DNA of 64,000 nt from Pseudarthrobacter raffinosi (GTDB taxonomy: Bacteria; Actinomycetota; Actinomycetes; Actinomycetales; Micrococcaceae): contig NZ_JAMXBH010000017.1 of the NCBI RefSeq assembly GCF_023913735.1, positions 40,374-104,373 of the forward strand, written 5' to 3'. Below the pieces are notes generated by a model. The model had not been told where the DNA came from. It was given only the letters and a program-made list of their open reading frames with translations, and ran no database searches. The position numbers and the translations under genes are program-made. Below, one piece after another: positions 18,600-27,808 of the stretch (the first letter of the stretch is position 1; the number at the start of each line of letters is the position of its first letter).

Positions 18600-19543
18600 T
18601 TGAGCAACAAGAACATTGGGATCAAGGACGTAGCAGTCGCCGCCGGGGTGTCTGTTACCACGGTCTCCCATGTCCTGAATGACGTGTCGTACGCACGGAT
18701 CAGCCCGGAAACCAGGGACAAGGTGAAGTCCGCCGCTGAGCAGCTCGGCTACGGCCCTAACCGCCTGGCCCAGGCGCTCCGCACCCGGCGGACCGGAATG
18801 CTGGGCCTGGTCAGCGAGGATATCGCCACCACACTCCATGCAGGTCGCATCATCCTGGGCGCGGACGAGGCCGCCCGTGCCCGCGGCTACAACCTGATGA
18901 TCATCAATACGTCCGGATCCGCGAGCCCCGAATCCAGGGATGCCGACGTCGAGGCCTTCCTGGAGCGCCGGGTTGATGGCATCCTTTACGCCACCATGTA
19001 CCACCGCCACGTGCAGCTGCCCGTCAACCTTGGCAGCGTACCGGCGGTGCTGGTGGACTCCGTCAGCACCGGCGGCGGCATCACGGCCGTGGTGCCCGAC
19101 GAGGAGGGCGGTGCCCGCACCGCCGTCGGAATCCTCCTGGCCTCGACGGCGACGCGGCACCTGTCGAGTCGGAGCTCTCCGAAGTGCAGGGAGGCTATGC
19201 GGCGGTCCGCCGGATGTTGGGGCGTGAAGACAGGCCCACCGGGCTGTTCTGCTACAACGACCGGATGGCCATGGGCGCCTACCGGGCCGCTGCGGAGCTG
19301 GAGCTGTCCATCCCCGGGGACTTGTCTGTGGTGGGCTTCGATGACCAGGAACTCATCGCGGCAAACCTGTACCCGGGCCTGACTACGGTGGCCCTGCCGC
19401 ACTACGAAATGGGTGCCTGGGCGGCCGAGAACCTGATCGACGCCATCGAGGGCAAGACGGACCTGGCCCTCATGGCGCTCCACCCGACCATCCTGGACTG
19501 CCCGCCGGTACTGCGCGATTCGGTGGCGGCGCCCGCGCGCTGA
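18600..19543 (+). pseudogene. LacI-family regulator with internal deletion and frameshift
   Basis: The first frame (TTG 18600) encodes a typical LacI HTH (IKDVAVAAGVSVTTVSHVLND) and the first half of the sugar-binding domain up to AVGILL near 19140. From about 19144 the homologous protein continues in another frame (LDGDAAPVESELSEVQGGY, then LFCYNDRMAMGAYRAA and VVGFDDQELIAANLYPGLTT) to 19543. About 30-40 family residues between these parts (normally the HRRIGFI...RLEGF region) are absent. The simplest reading is a deletion, not a multiple of three, at 19140-19145. The ligand is unknown. It interrupts the usual hpt-ftsH neighbourhood. Confidence 0.8.
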
Positions 19544-19702
19544 TCCGTTGGCTGATCTGGGGAGTCCCGTTTGCCTCCCACATCCCGCTACGCCCAGAGG
19601 GAACTTTTGCGCAGCACCGTGCGTGAATTACTCCGAACGGTGTATAGCTAGTAGCTGATGCAGCATCACACGCGCGCAGACCATTCGCCGTGCAGCACTA
19701 CC

Positions 19703-19730
19703 AGGAGGGACGGGGCCAGCCCCCGAACAG
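19703..19730 (+). promoter_or_regulatory. distant Shine-Dalgarno with intervening GC hairpin before ftsH
   Basis: A strong AGGAGG (19703-19708) lies 22 bases before the ftsH ATG, too far for normal initiation. A GGGG-CCAG-CCCC stem-loop (19712-19723) lies between them and would shorten the effective distance if folded. No nearer ribosome binding site is visible. Confidence 0.4.
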
Positions 19731-21797
19731 ATGAAAGCTAAGAGTTTCTTCAAGGGCCCGGGCATCTGGATCGTTGTTGTGATCGCCATGCTTCTCGTGG
19801 CCTTTGCAACACTGGCTCCCGGTGGTGCGGCACGGATCGACACGGACAAGGGCCTCGAGCTCCTCGCCGACAGCGGCAAGGTGGAGCAGGCAAAGATCTT
19901 CGACGGCGAAAACCGCGTTGACCTGGTCCTGAAAGACACCCTGCAGGTCGACGGTCAGGACAAGGGCAAGAGCGTCCAGTTCTACTTCGTCGACGCCCGC
20001 GCCATCGACGTCGTCAAGGCCGTCACAGCCGCCAAGCCCGCCAATGGCTACACGGACCAGCCGATTGAAAGCAACTGGTTCTCCGGCCTGCTCTCGCTGC
20101 TGATCCCCGTCATCCTGCTTGGTGCACTGTTCTGGTTCCTGATGACCCGGATGCAGGGCGGCGGCTCGAAGATCATGCAGTTCGGCAAGTCCAAGGCCAA
20201 GATGGTCAACAAGGACATGCCGCAGGTGACCTTCGTTGACGTTGCCGGCGCGGACGAGGCTGTGGAGGAGCTCCAGGAAATCAAGGAGTTCCTGCAGGAA
20301 CCGGCCAAGTTCCAGGCCGTGGGCGCCAAGATCCCCAAGGGCGTGCTGCTCTACGGCGCTCCGGGAACCGGCAAGACCCTCCTGGCCCGTGCCGTCGCCG
20401 GTGAGGCCGGCGTGCCGTTCTTCTCCATCTCCGGCTCGGACTTCGTGGAAATGTTTGTCGGCGTGGGCGCGTCCCGTGTCCGCGACCTCTTTGAACAGGC
20501 CAAAGCCAACTCTCCGGCCATTATCTTTGTCGACGAGATCGACGCCGTCGGCCGTCACCGCGGTGCCGGCATCGGCGGCGGCAATGACGAACGTGAGCAG
20601 ACCCTCAACCAGTTGCTGGTTGAAATGGACGGCTTCGACGTTAAAACCAACGTCATCCTGATTGCGGCCACCAACCGCCCCGACGTCCTGGACCCGGCCC
20701 TGCTGCGTCCGGGCCGTTTTGACCGCCAGATCTCGGTGGACGCCCCGGACCTGATCGGCCGCGACCAGATCCTACAGGTGCACGCCAAGGGCAAGCCGAT
20801 GGCCCCGGGCGTTGACCTCAAGGCGGTCGCGAAGAAAACCCCCGGCTACACCGGCGCGGATCTCGCGAATGTCCTGAACGAGGCCGCCCTGCTGACCGCA
20901 CGCTCCAACGCCAACCTCATCGATGACCGCGCCCTGGACGAGGCCATCGACCGCGTCATGGCAGGCCCGCAGAAGCGCAGCCGCGTGATGAAGGAACACG
21001 AACGCAAGATCACCGCGTACCACGAAGGCGGACACGCCCTGGTGGCGGCAGCCCTGCGGAACTCGGCGCCGGTCACCAAGATCACCATCCTGCCCCGCGG
21101 CCGCGCCCTGGGCTACACCATGGTGGTCCCGGAGAACGACAAGTACTCCATCACCCGCAACGAACTGCTGGACCAGATGGCCTACGCGATGGGCGGCCGC
21201 GTGGCGGAAGAGATCGTCTTCCACGATCCCTCCACGGGAGCCTCCAACGACATCGAAAAGGCCACCTCCACGGCCCGCAAGATGGTCACCGAGTACGGCA
21301 TGAGCGAACGAGTCGGCGCGGTACGCCTGGGCCAGGGCGGCGGCGAACCCTTCCTGGGCCGCGACGCAGGGCACGAGCGCAACTACTCGGACCAGATCGC
21401 CTACGTGGTGGATGAGGAAGTGCGCCGCCTGATCGACCAGGCGCATGACGAGGCCTACGCCATCCTCACCGAAAACCGGGACGTCCTGGACCAGCTGGCC
21501 CTGGAACTCCTGGAACGGGAGACCCTCAACCAGGCTGAGATCGCGCACATCTTCACGGACATCCGCAAGCGTGACTTCCGCGAGGTGTGGCTGTCCAAGG
21601 AGACCCGTCCGGTCCAGCAGGCCGGCCCCGTGGAATCCCGCCTGGAGAAATCTGAGCGCGAAGCCCAGGAGGAAGCCAAGCAGGCCCGTCTCGAGGAACC
21701 GCTGGACGCGCTGCCGCTGCACCCGCAGGGTGTCCCGGATGACGCCTCGTTCCAGGGCGGCATCCCCGACTCGGGGCCTGACGCCACGCACGGCTAA
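19731..21797 (+). CDS. ftsH: ATP-dependent zinc metalloprotease FtsH
   Basis: Membrane-anchored AAA+ protease degrading misfolded and regulatory proteins. 688 residues. TM1 lies at about 12-30, an extracytoplasmic domain at about 35-110, and TM2 at about 115-140. The AAA+ domain has Walker [14 protein letters not shown] (near 204-216), Walker B IIFVDEID, the second region of homology RPGRFDRQI, and the zinc site HEGGHALV. The acidic C-terminal tail (about 640-688) is variable in the family. The ATG 19731 start matches the MKxKxFFKG-type N-terminus. It is followed closely by folE, forming a conserved ftsH-fol block. Confidence 0.96.
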   Translation: MKAKSFFKGPGIWIVVVIAMLLVAFATLAPGGAARIDTDKGLELLADSGKVEQAKIFDGENRVDLVLKDTLQVDGQDKGKSVQFYFVDARAIDVVKAVTAAKPANGYTDQPIESNWFSGLLSLLIPVILLGALFWFLMTRMQGGGSKIMQFGKSKAKMVNKDMPQVTFVDVAGADEAVEELQEIKEFLQEPAKFQAVGAKIPKGVLLYGAPGTGKTLLARAVAGEAGVPFFSISGSDFVEMFVGVGASRVRDLFEQAKANSPAIIFVDEIDAVGRHRGAGIGGGNDEREQTLNQLLVEMDGFDVKTNVILIAATNRPDVLDPALLRPGRFDRQISVDAPDLIGRDQILQVHAKGKPMAPGVDLKAVAKKTPGYTGADLANVLNEAALLTARSNANLIDDRALDEAIDRVMAGPQKRSRVMKEHERKITAYHEGGHALVAAALRNSAPVTKITILPRGRALGYTMVVPENDKYSITRNELLDQMAYAMGGRVAEEIVFHDPSTGASNDIEKATSTARKMVTEYGMSERVGAVRLGQGGGEPFLGRDAGHERNYSDQIAYVVDEEVRRLIDQAHDEAYAILTENRDVLDQLALELLERETLNQAEIAHIFTDIRKRDFREVWLSKETRPVQQAGPVESRLEKSEREAQEEAKQARLEEPLDALPLHPQGVPDDASFQGGIPDSGPDATHG

Positions 21798-21807
21798 GCT
21801 TTCTTCT

Positions 21808-22452
21808 GTGACTCACTTCGACGACGACGACGCTCCCGCCTCCGCCGGACACCCGGCGGAGGACGGATCCCACCACAAAAAGCACGAGAAAGTGGACCGG
21901 CCCCGGATTGAGGCGGCCGTCCGTGAAATCCTCCTGGCCATCGGGGAGGACCCGGACCGCGGCGGCCTTGTGGACACCCCCAGGCGGGTGGCCAAGGCCT
22001 ACGCTGAGGTGTTCTCAGGGTTGCACCTTGATCCTGCGGACGTCCTTTCCACCACCTTCGACCTGGACCACGAAGAACTGGTCCTGGTCAAGGACATCCC
22101 GTTCTACTCAACGTGCGAGCACCACCTGGTGCCGTTCCACGGGGTTGCCCACGTCGGCTACATTCCCTCCCACGAGGGCAAAGTGACCGGACTCAGCAAG
22201 CTGGCGCGCCTCGTGGATATCTACGCCCGGCGCCCCCAGGTGCAGGAGCGCCTCACCACGCAGATCGTCGAAGCAATGGTCAGCCACCTCAAGCCGCGTG
22301 GCGCGATTGTCGTTGTCGAATGCGAACACATGTGCATGTCCATGCGCGGTGTCCGCAAGCCCGGAGCAAAGACCGTCACCAGCGCGGTCCGCGGGCAGCT
22401 TCATGACCCGGCCACCCGTGCCGAAGCCATGAGCCTCATCCTCGGAAGGTAA
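21808..22452 (+). CDS. folE: GTP cyclohydrolase I
   Basis: First enzyme of tetrahydrofolate synthesis: GTP to 7,8-dihydroneopterin triphosphate plus formate. 214 residues. The zinc-binding Cys and His of [10 protein letters not shown] and the second Cys in [11 protein letters not shown] are present, along with [19 protein letters not shown]. The GTG at 21808 is selected, 10 bases after the ftsH stop. It gives an Asp/His-rich non-conserved leader (about 1-35) before the catalytic domain. First gene of folE-folP-folB-folK, probably co-transcribed with ftsH. Confidence 0.94.
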   Translation: MTHFDDDDAPASAGHPAEDGSHHKKHEKVDRPRIEAAVREILLAIGEDPDRGGLVDTPRRVAKAYAEVFSGLHLDPADVLSTTFDLDHEELVLVKDIPFYSTCEHHLVPFHGVAHVGYIPSHEGKVTGLSKLARLVDIYARRPQVQERLTTQIVEAMVSHLKPRGAIVVVECEHMCMSMRGVRKPGAKTVTSAVRGQLHDPATRAEAMSLILGR

Positions 22453-22462
22453 GTAACAGACC

Positions 22463-23383
22463 ATGGACTCACTCGCTGCAGCCCCGGGAACCGGGCCCGC
22501 AACATCTCCGCTGCCCATCCTGCGCAAACCGCGCCCGGCCGCGAAATTCGCGGACCTGCCCACCGGCCGCACCCTGGTCATGGGCATCCTGAACGTCACC
22601 CCGGACTCCTTCAGCGACGGCGGAAAGCATGCGACGGCGGACACCGCCATCGCGGCGGGCCTGCGGATGTTCTACGCCGGAGCGGACATCATCGACGTCG
22701 GCGGCGAATCGACGCGCCCCGACGCGGAGGACGTCAGCCCGGAGGAAGAACAGCGCCGGGTGATCCCCGTCATCGAAGCCCTGGTCAAAGCGGGCGCCCT
22801 GGTCAGCATCGACACCACCCACGCCGCCACGGCAGCTGCTGCCCTGAAGGCCGGCGCCGCCATCATCAACGACGTTTCCGGGCTGACCATCGAGCCGGAG
22901 ATGGCCGAGCTCGTAGCCGCGTCCAAAGTGCCGTATGTCCTCACGCACCGCCGCGGCGACGCCCGCACCATGAACTCGCTGGCCGAATACCAGGATGTGG
23001 CCGGCGAAGTGGTGGCTGAACTGGCCGGCGTCCGCGACAAGCTCTACGCAGCCGGGGTGAGCAAAGAGCAGATCATCGTTGACCCGGGCCTGGGCTTCGC
23101 CAAGAACGACGCCCAGAACTGGGAGCTCCTGCAGCACCTGGACCAGCTGGACAGCCTGGGGCACAAGGTCCTGGTGGCCGCCTCCCGCAAGCGCTTCCTG
23201 GGCACACTCCTCACAGTCGCCGGCAAGTCCGCCGCACCGGAGGAACGCGAGTCCGCCACGGCCGCCATCACCGCGATCAGCGCGTTCCGGGGGGCCTGGG
23301 CCGTCCGTGTGCACGACGTCGGTCCAAGCCTTGACGCCGTCAAGGTGGCCGCGCGGATGGCCGCCGCCCCTACCACCACCTAG
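22463..23383 (+). CDS. folP: dihydropteroate synthase
   Basis: Condenses 6-hydroxymethyl-dihydropterin pyrophosphate with p-aminobenzoate; the sulfonamide target. 306-residue TIM barrel with MGILNVTPDSFSDGG (near 34-48), GGESTRP, SIDTTHAATA, INDVSGL and VAASRKRFLG. ATG 22463 lies ten bases after the folE stop. The N-terminal 30 residues are a variable extension. There is no sign of a resistance-type variant, though that cannot be judged without alignment. Confidence 0.94.
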   Translation: MDSLAAAPGTGPATSPLPILRKPRPAAKFADLPTGRTLVMGILNVTPDSFSDGGKHATADTAIAAGLRMFYAGADIIDVGGESTRPDAEDVSPEEEQRRVIPVIEALVKAGALVSIDTTHAATAAAALKAGAAIINDVSGLTIEPEMAELVAASKVPYVLTHRRGDARTMNSLAEYQDVAGEVVAELAGVRDKLYAAGVSKEQIIVDPGLGFAKNDAQNWELLQHLDQLDSLGHKVLVAASRKRFLGTLLTVAGKSAAPEERESATAAITAISAFRGAWAVRVHDVGPSLDAVKVAARMAAAPTTT

Positions 23384-23394
23384 GCCGGGCACCC

Positions 23395-23796
23395 ATGGAC
23401 AAGATCACGCTGAGCGGCGTCACCGCCGTCGGCCATCACGGCGTCTTCGATTTCGAGCGCCGCGAGGGCCAGCCGTTTGTGGTGGACGCCGTGCTGCACC
23501 TGGACTTCGCCAAAGCCGCAGTATCCGACGACGTCCGGGACACTGCCCACTACGGCGAAGTGGCTGAGCGGATCAAGGACTGGATCACCGGGGAGCCGCT
23601 GAACCTGATCGAGGCCCTGGCCGTCCGGATCGCCGATGGCCTGCTCGCAGAATTCAGCATCCAGGCCGTGGACATCACCGTCCACAAGCCCAAGGCGCCC
23701 ATCGAGGTGCCCTTCGGCGATGTGGCTGTCAGCGTGCACCGGAACAGGACACACAGTGCCTGGCAAGAAGCGCGGCAGGACGGGCAGCGGTCATGA
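23395..23796 (+). CDS. folB: dihydroneopterin aldolase
   Basis: Cleaves dihydroneopterin to 6-hydroxymethyl-dihydropterin and glycolaldehyde. The 133-residue length is slightly longer than the usual 120. Family motifs are ITLSGVTAVGHHGVFDFERREGQPFVVD, YGEVAERI, IEALAVRIAD and the C-terminal VHKPKAPI. ATG 23395. The last four bases overlap the start of folK (ATGA), indicating translational coupling. Confidence 0.93.
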   Translation: MDKITLSGVTAVGHHGVFDFERREGQPFVVDAVLHLDFAKAAVSDDVRDTAHYGEVAERIKDWITGEPLNLIEALAVRIADGLLAEFSIQAVDITVHKPKAPIEVPFGDVAVSVHRNRTHSAWQEARQDGQRS

Positions 23797-24332
23797 GCTC
23801 CGGGTACACCAAAGCCGTCCTTGCCCTCGGCAGCAACCTGGGCGAGCGGAACGACACCCTGTCCGAGGCCGTTGCTGACCTGGTGGACCCGCCGGAGGTG
23901 CGCCTGCAGGCCGTTTCCCCGGTGGTGCAGACCAAAGCCGTTGGCGGCCCGGCCGGCCAGCCAGACTTCCTGAACATGATCATCACCGTGGAAACCACGT
24001 TGTCCCCGGCGGAGCTGCTGAAGCACTGCCAGGCGGTGGAAAACAAGCACCTCCGCGTTCGTGAAGTGCGCTGGGGACCCCGGACACTCGACGTCGACAT
24101 CATCACCTACGGCGACCTCACCAGTGACGACCCGGTGCTGACCCTGCCGCACCCGCGTGCCGCCGGACGCGCCTTTGTGCTGTATCCGTGGTCCCTCATC
24201 GAGCCGGCGGCAACCCTGGGCGGGGAACGCATCAGCGAGCTGGCCACCCGCGCCCCCGATTTTGGCGACCTCGCCCCGTTCGACGGTTTCGGCGATTACG
24301 ACGGCGTCCCCACAGCCGGGGCGGTCGAGTAA
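23793..24332 (+). CDS. folK: 2-amino-4-hydroxy-6-hydroxymethyldihydropteridine pyrophosphokinase
   Basis: Transfers pyrophosphate from ATP to 6-hydroxymethyl-dihydropterin, the substrate of FolP. 179 residues with VLALGSNLGERNDTLSEAV at the N-terminus and the HPPK signature VRWGPRTLDVDIITYGD near 92-108, carrying the two magnesium-binding Asp residues. LPHPRAAGRAFVLYPW follows. The start overlaps folB by four bases. It ends three bases before the next gene, completing the folate module. Confidence 0.94.
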   Translation: MSSGYTKAVLALGSNLGERNDTLSEAVADLVDPPEVRLQAVSPVVQTKAVGGPAGQPDFLNMIITVETTLSPAELLKHCQAVENKHLRVREVRWGPRTLDVDIITYGDLTSDDPVLTLPHPRAAGRAFVLYPWSLIEPAATLGGERISELATRAPDFGDLAPFDGFGDYDGVPTAGAVE

Positions 24333-24335
24333 CCA

Positions 24336-24869
24336 GTGAAGCCCATCAACCCTGTCCGCCTGCTGCTGATCGGCCTGGTCCTGACCGTGGCCGGCTGGTC
24401 GGCCACCGTGGTGACCACGCGCTACAGCATGGCCACGCCGGTTCTTCCGGCCACCGCGCTGGCCACCATGGGCGTGATTGTTGCCATCACACTGGTTCTT
24501 GGCATCCGCGTGCTCCGGTGGCGCAACAGCACCAAACGCAAGAAGGCGCTGGACCCGATCCTTGCCGCCAGGACCCTGGTGCTCGCCCAGGCGTGCGCCT
24601 ACGCGGGCACCGTCCTGTTGGGCTGGCACGCGGGGATCTTCCTGGACCAGCTGCGCATCTGGAACCTGCGCAGCGACCAGGACATCACCTGGGTGGCAAT
24701 CGCGATCGCTGCCGGCGGTCTGGTGATGATCGTCGTCGGCCTGCTGGTGGAGCGGTTCTGCAAGATCCCGCCCGAAGACACCGATGCAACGCCCGGTGAG
24801 GGGAAACCCGGCCGCGGGGTACGCGGCGAAGCCGCAGGGGAAGGCGAATATGCGTACAGAGGCGATTGA
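24336..24869 (+). CDS. DUF3180 membrane protein
   Basis: A 177-residue protein with about four membrane helices (near 8-28, 36-58, 78-98, 118-140) and a Gly/Glu-rich cytoplasmic tail, matching DUF3180, an actinobacterial family that almost always follows folK. The GTG start is three bases after the folK stop. The tail overlaps the next start by 20 bases. Function unknown; conserved linkage to folate and PH-domain genes suggests a housekeeping envelope role. Confidence 0.8.
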   Translation: MKPINPVRLLLIGLVLTVAGWSATVVTTRYSMATPVLPATALATMGVIVAITLVLGIRVLRWRNSTKRKKALDPILAARTLVLAQACAYAGTVLLGWHAGIFLDQLRIWNLRSDQDITWVAIAIAAGGLVMIVVGLLVERFCKIPPEDTDATPGEGKPGRGVRGEAAGEGEYAYRGD

Positions 24870-25362
24870 TCCGCCGGGCATTACCTGGCAGCGGGTATCC
24901 CCGAAATACGTCACGGTGCGGCTGGTGCAGTGGGCCATAGGGAATCTGGTCACGGTGGTCGTCCTGAGCCTGCCCCTCGTTCTTGTCCTGCTCGGCTGGT
25001 GGCGCTGGCCCCCGCTGTGGCTGGCTATCACCGTCCCGGCGGTGACTCTGGTTCTGGCCATCTGGCGGCTGCTGCTGATTCCGCGCCAGGTGCGCGCCAT
25101 CGGTTACGCCGAGCGCGACGATGACCTGCTGATCCGGGGCGGCATCTTTTTCCAACGGACCATGACGGTTCCCTACGGCCGCATGCAATACGTGGACATC
25201 GGCGTAGGCCCGGTGGAACGCGGGCTGGGACTCTGCACGCTCAAACTCCACACCGCCTCGCCCGGAACCAACGCCACCATCCCCGGCCTGCCCGCTGCGG
25301 AAGGGGCACGCCTGCGCGAGCAGCTCGCCGCCCGCGGTGAAGCGAGGCTGGCAGGGCTGTGA
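24850..25362 (+). CDS. PH domain-containing membrane protein (YdbS-like)
   Basis: A 170-residue protein with two adjacent membrane helices (about 25-70) followed by a bacterial PH domain (bPH2) containing ADDDLLIRGGIFFQRTMTVPYGRMQYVDIGVGPVERGLGL (about 85-125). ATG 24850 is chosen because the family starts just before the first helix; an upstream frame would extend into the DUF3180 tail. Its TGA overlaps the GTG of the next PH-domain gene by four bases. YdbS/YdbT pairs are usually encoded side by side. The Bacillus homologues are implicated in resistance to antimicrobial peptides; the role here is inferred only from family. Confidence 0.83.
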   Translation: MRTEAIDPPGITWQRVSPKYVTVRLVQWAIGNLVTVVVLSLPLVLVLLGWWRWPPLWLAITVPAVTLVLAIWRLLLIPRQVRAIGYAERDDDLLIRGGIFFQRTMTVPYGRMQYVDIGVGPVERGLGLCTLKLHTASPGTNATIPGLPAAEGARLREQLAARGEARLAGL

Positions 25363-26924
25363 CGTCAAACGTTCCGGAGGCCGGCGCACCGACTGCGGTT
25401 CCGGTGGCGCCCGACGGCGAGTGGCTGCGTGTGCACCCGGCGTCCCCATTTGTGCGCGGCTGGGTGGCCCTGGCGGCCATCGGTTTCTTCTTCGGGCGGG
25501 ACTTTTTCGAACGGTTGCTGCAAGGCCGTCCTCTGTTCGAGGAGGACTTCGCCGGCCGGGCACCCTGGCTGGTGGCCGGCGGCGGCATCGTCCTTGTGGT
25601 GACCGTGCTGGGCTTCATCTTGACCTGGTACTTCACCAAGTACCAGGTCGCCGAAGGGTACGTCCGGGTCAACTCCGGCTTCCTCTTCCGCCAGCAGCGC
25701 CAGGCCCGGCTGGACCGCGTCCAGGCCATCGACATCGTGCAGCCCCTCCTGGCCAGGATCTTCGGCCTCGCCGAACTCAAGTTCGAGGTGGCCGACGCCG
25801 GTGAATCGGCCGTCAAACTGGCGTACCTGCGGATGGACGATGCCCGCCAGCTCCGGGCCACCATCCTGGCACGGGCCGCAGGCGTGGTCCCGGACCCGTC
25901 CCGGCCGCAGGGGGCCGCGCCCGAGGCGCCCGAATATCCGGTGCTCTCCGTGCCGCCGTCGCGCCTTATCGGTTCCCTGCTGCTCAGTGAGCAGAGCTTT
26001 TTTGTGGTGGTGGGCGGCATCGCCGCCGTGATCCTGTCCGCCGTGACGGACAACCGGAGCTTCTTTTTCTACCTGATCCCGGCGGTGCTGGGCCTCGCAG
26101 CCAGCTACTGGGGCTTCTTTAACAAGGGCTACAACTTCACCGCCGCCATTTCGCCGGACGGGATCCGGCTCCGCTACGGGCTCTTGGACACGCAGGCGCA
26201 GACGCTGCCCCCGGGCAGGGTCCAGGCGCTGAAAGTGGCACAGTCCCCACTATGGCGGATGTTCGGCTGGTACCGGATCCAGGTCAACGTGGCCGGGTAC
26301 GGCGCAGTCGGGAGCAACGGCGAGACAGCGTCCCGGACCACACTGCTGCCCGTAGGCAAGCTGCCCGACGTGATGTCCATGCTCGCGCTCGTGCTGCCGG
26401 ATCCCGGCACACCAGAGCCCGGCCGGACCTTCGCTGCCGGGCTCACGGGGCTGGATTCCGACGGCGGATTTGTCACCACGCCGCACCGCGGCAGGTTCCT
26501 CGCGCCGCTGGGCTGGCGCCGCAATGGCTTCGCCACCACTGACACCGCCCTGCTGATCCGCTCGGGCCGGTGGTGGCGGGAACTGGTGGTGGTCCCGCAC
26601 CAGCGCACCCAGTCAATGGCACTGCACCAGGGTCCGCTCGCCCGGCGGTTCCGTGTGGCGGACCTTGTCCTGCACACCACGGCGGGGCCGGTCTCGCCAC
26701 GGCTCACCCAGGCCGGACTTGACGAGGCCCGGGGCCTTTTTGATGCCCAGTCCGCCCGCGCCCGGCTCGCCCGCAAGCGGCAGACCAGTGAACAATGGCT
26801 GGCAACGGTGGCGCCCGCTCCGGTGGCTGAGCCAGCTCCGGTGATTGAGCCTGTCGAACCCGCTAGTCCGGTGGTTGGGCCTGCCGAAACCAGACCCCCA
26901 CAGGAAGGCCCGCAACGTGGCTAA
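25359..26924 (+). CDS. PH domain-containing membrane protein (YdbT-like)
   Basis: A 521-residue partner of the preceding YdbS-like protein. There is a membrane helix pair near 25-90, a first bPH2 domain (VNSGFLFRQQRQARLDRVQAIDIVQPLLARIFGLAELKFEVA), a second helix pair near 205-250, a second bPH2 copy (IRLRYGLLDTQAQTLPPGRVQALKV) and a third, weaker copy (GFATTDTALLIRSGRWWRELVVVPHQRTQSMALHQGPL). A Pro-rich cytoplasmic tail follows. The repeated PH modules match the YdbT family. The start overlaps the previous stop and its tail overlaps the start of the DUF2520 gene, so the operon is tightly packed. Confidence 0.83.
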   Translation: MTSNVPEAGAPTAVPVAPDGEWLRVHPASPFVRGWVALAAIGFFFGRDFFERLLQGRPLFEEDFAGRAPWLVAGGGIVLVVTVLGFILTWYFTKYQVAEGYVRVNSGFLFRQQRQARLDRVQAIDIVQPLLARIFGLAELKFEVADAGESAVKLAYLRMDDARQLRATILARAAGVVPDPSRPQGAAPEAPEYPVLSVPPSRLIGSLLLSEQSFFVVVGGIAAVILSAVTDNRSFFFYLIPAVLGLAASYWGFFNKGYNFTAAISPDGIRLRYGLLDTQAQTLPPGRVQALKVAQSPLWRMFGWYRIQVNVAGYGAVGSNGETASRTTLLPVGKLPDVMSMLALVLPDPGTPEPGRTFAAGLTGLDSDGGFVTTPHRGRFLAPLGWRRNGFATTDTALLIRSGRWWRELVVVPHQRTQSMALHQGPLARRFRVADLVLHTTAGPVSPRLTQAGLDEARGLFDAQSARARLARKRQTSEQWLATVAPAPVAEPAPVIEPVEPASPVVGPAETRPPQEGPQRG

Positions 26925-27807
26925 GCCCGGGCGCCTTGGCGTCGGAATCATCGGTGCCGGGAAAGTGGGCGCCGTCCTTGGTGCGGCGTTGCGCTCAGCC
27001 GAGCACGCCGTCGTCGGGGTTTCTGCGGTGTCCGAGGCCAGCCGTGAACGGGCGGAGACGCTGCTGCCCGGCGTGCCCATCCTGGAGATCCAGGAGATTG
27101 TGGAACGGTCTGAACTGGTGCTTCTGGCCGTGCCCGACGACGCCTTGGCCGGACTGGTGGACGGACTCGCCAAACTCGGGGCGTGGCAGCCCGGACAGAT
27201 TGTGGCGCACACCTCGGGCAGGTTCGGCGTGGGGGTGCTTCGCCCGGTGCGCGCCGCCGGAGCCATCCCCCTTGCACTGCACCCCGCCATGACGTTCACG
27301 GGGATGAGCCTGGACCTGACACGACTGCTGGATTGCACCTTTGGCGTGACCGCTGATGCCGCGATGCTGCCCATTGCCCAGGCGCTAGTGGTGGAGATGG
27401 GTGCCGAACCCGTGGCCATCGCGGAGGGGGACCGGGCGCTTTATCACACGGCCCTCGCCCATGGCTCGAACCATATGGTCACCCTGGTGGCGCAGGCTTC
27501 GCAGCTGCTCCGCGACGTTGGCGTCGACGCGCCGGAGCGGATGCTGGGGCCTTTGCTGCGGGCCACGCTGGAGAACGCGCTCGCTTCCGGCGAATCGGCG
27601 CTGACCGGGCCGGTGGCCCGCGGCGATGTGGGGACAGTGGCGGCCCACGCCGAGGCGTTAAGGGAGTACGACGCCGGTGCTCACGGCGATGTGCTGGAGG
27701 CTTACGTCGCCATGGCCCGTGCCACGGCACGGCGGGCCAGCAGCCGGGGGCTGCTCAAAGAGGATCAAGTGGGGGCCCTCCGCGCGGCCCTGGAAGAGGG
27801 AAACTGA
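26917..27807 (+). CDS. DUF2520 Rossmann-fold oxidoreductase-like protein
   Basis: A 296-residue protein with an N-terminal NAD(P)-binding Rossmann motif [18 protein letters not shown] (about 8-25), followed by a helical C-terminal DUF2520 domain containing [21 protein letters not shown], similar in layout to ketopantoate reductase/6PGDH folds. GTG 26917 is chosen because the family starts near [16 protein letters not shown] and CAGGAAGG lies upstream. It precedes panC by one base, a linkage kept across many actinobacteria. A part in pantothenate metabolism is plausible but unproven. Confidence 0.85.
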   Translation: MAKPGRLGVGIIGAGKVGAVLGAALRSAEHAVVGVSAVSEASRERAETLLPGVPILEIQEIVERSELVLLAVPDDALAGLVDGLAKLGAWQPGQIVAHTSGRFGVGVLRPVRAAGAIPLALHPAMTFTGMSLDLTRLLDCTFGVTADAAMLPIAQALVVEMGAEPVAIAEGDRALYHTALAHGSNHMVTLVAQASQLLRDVGVDAPERMLGPLLRATLENALASGESALTGPVARGDVGTVAAHAEALREYDAGAHGDVLEAYVAMARATARRASSRGLLKEDQVGALRAALEEGN

Positions 27808-27808
27808 C

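Noticed and set aside
23550..25100. A 516-codon minus-strand frame over folB-folK-DUF3180
   Set aside because: It crosses several convincing plus-strand genes and has no recognisable motif.
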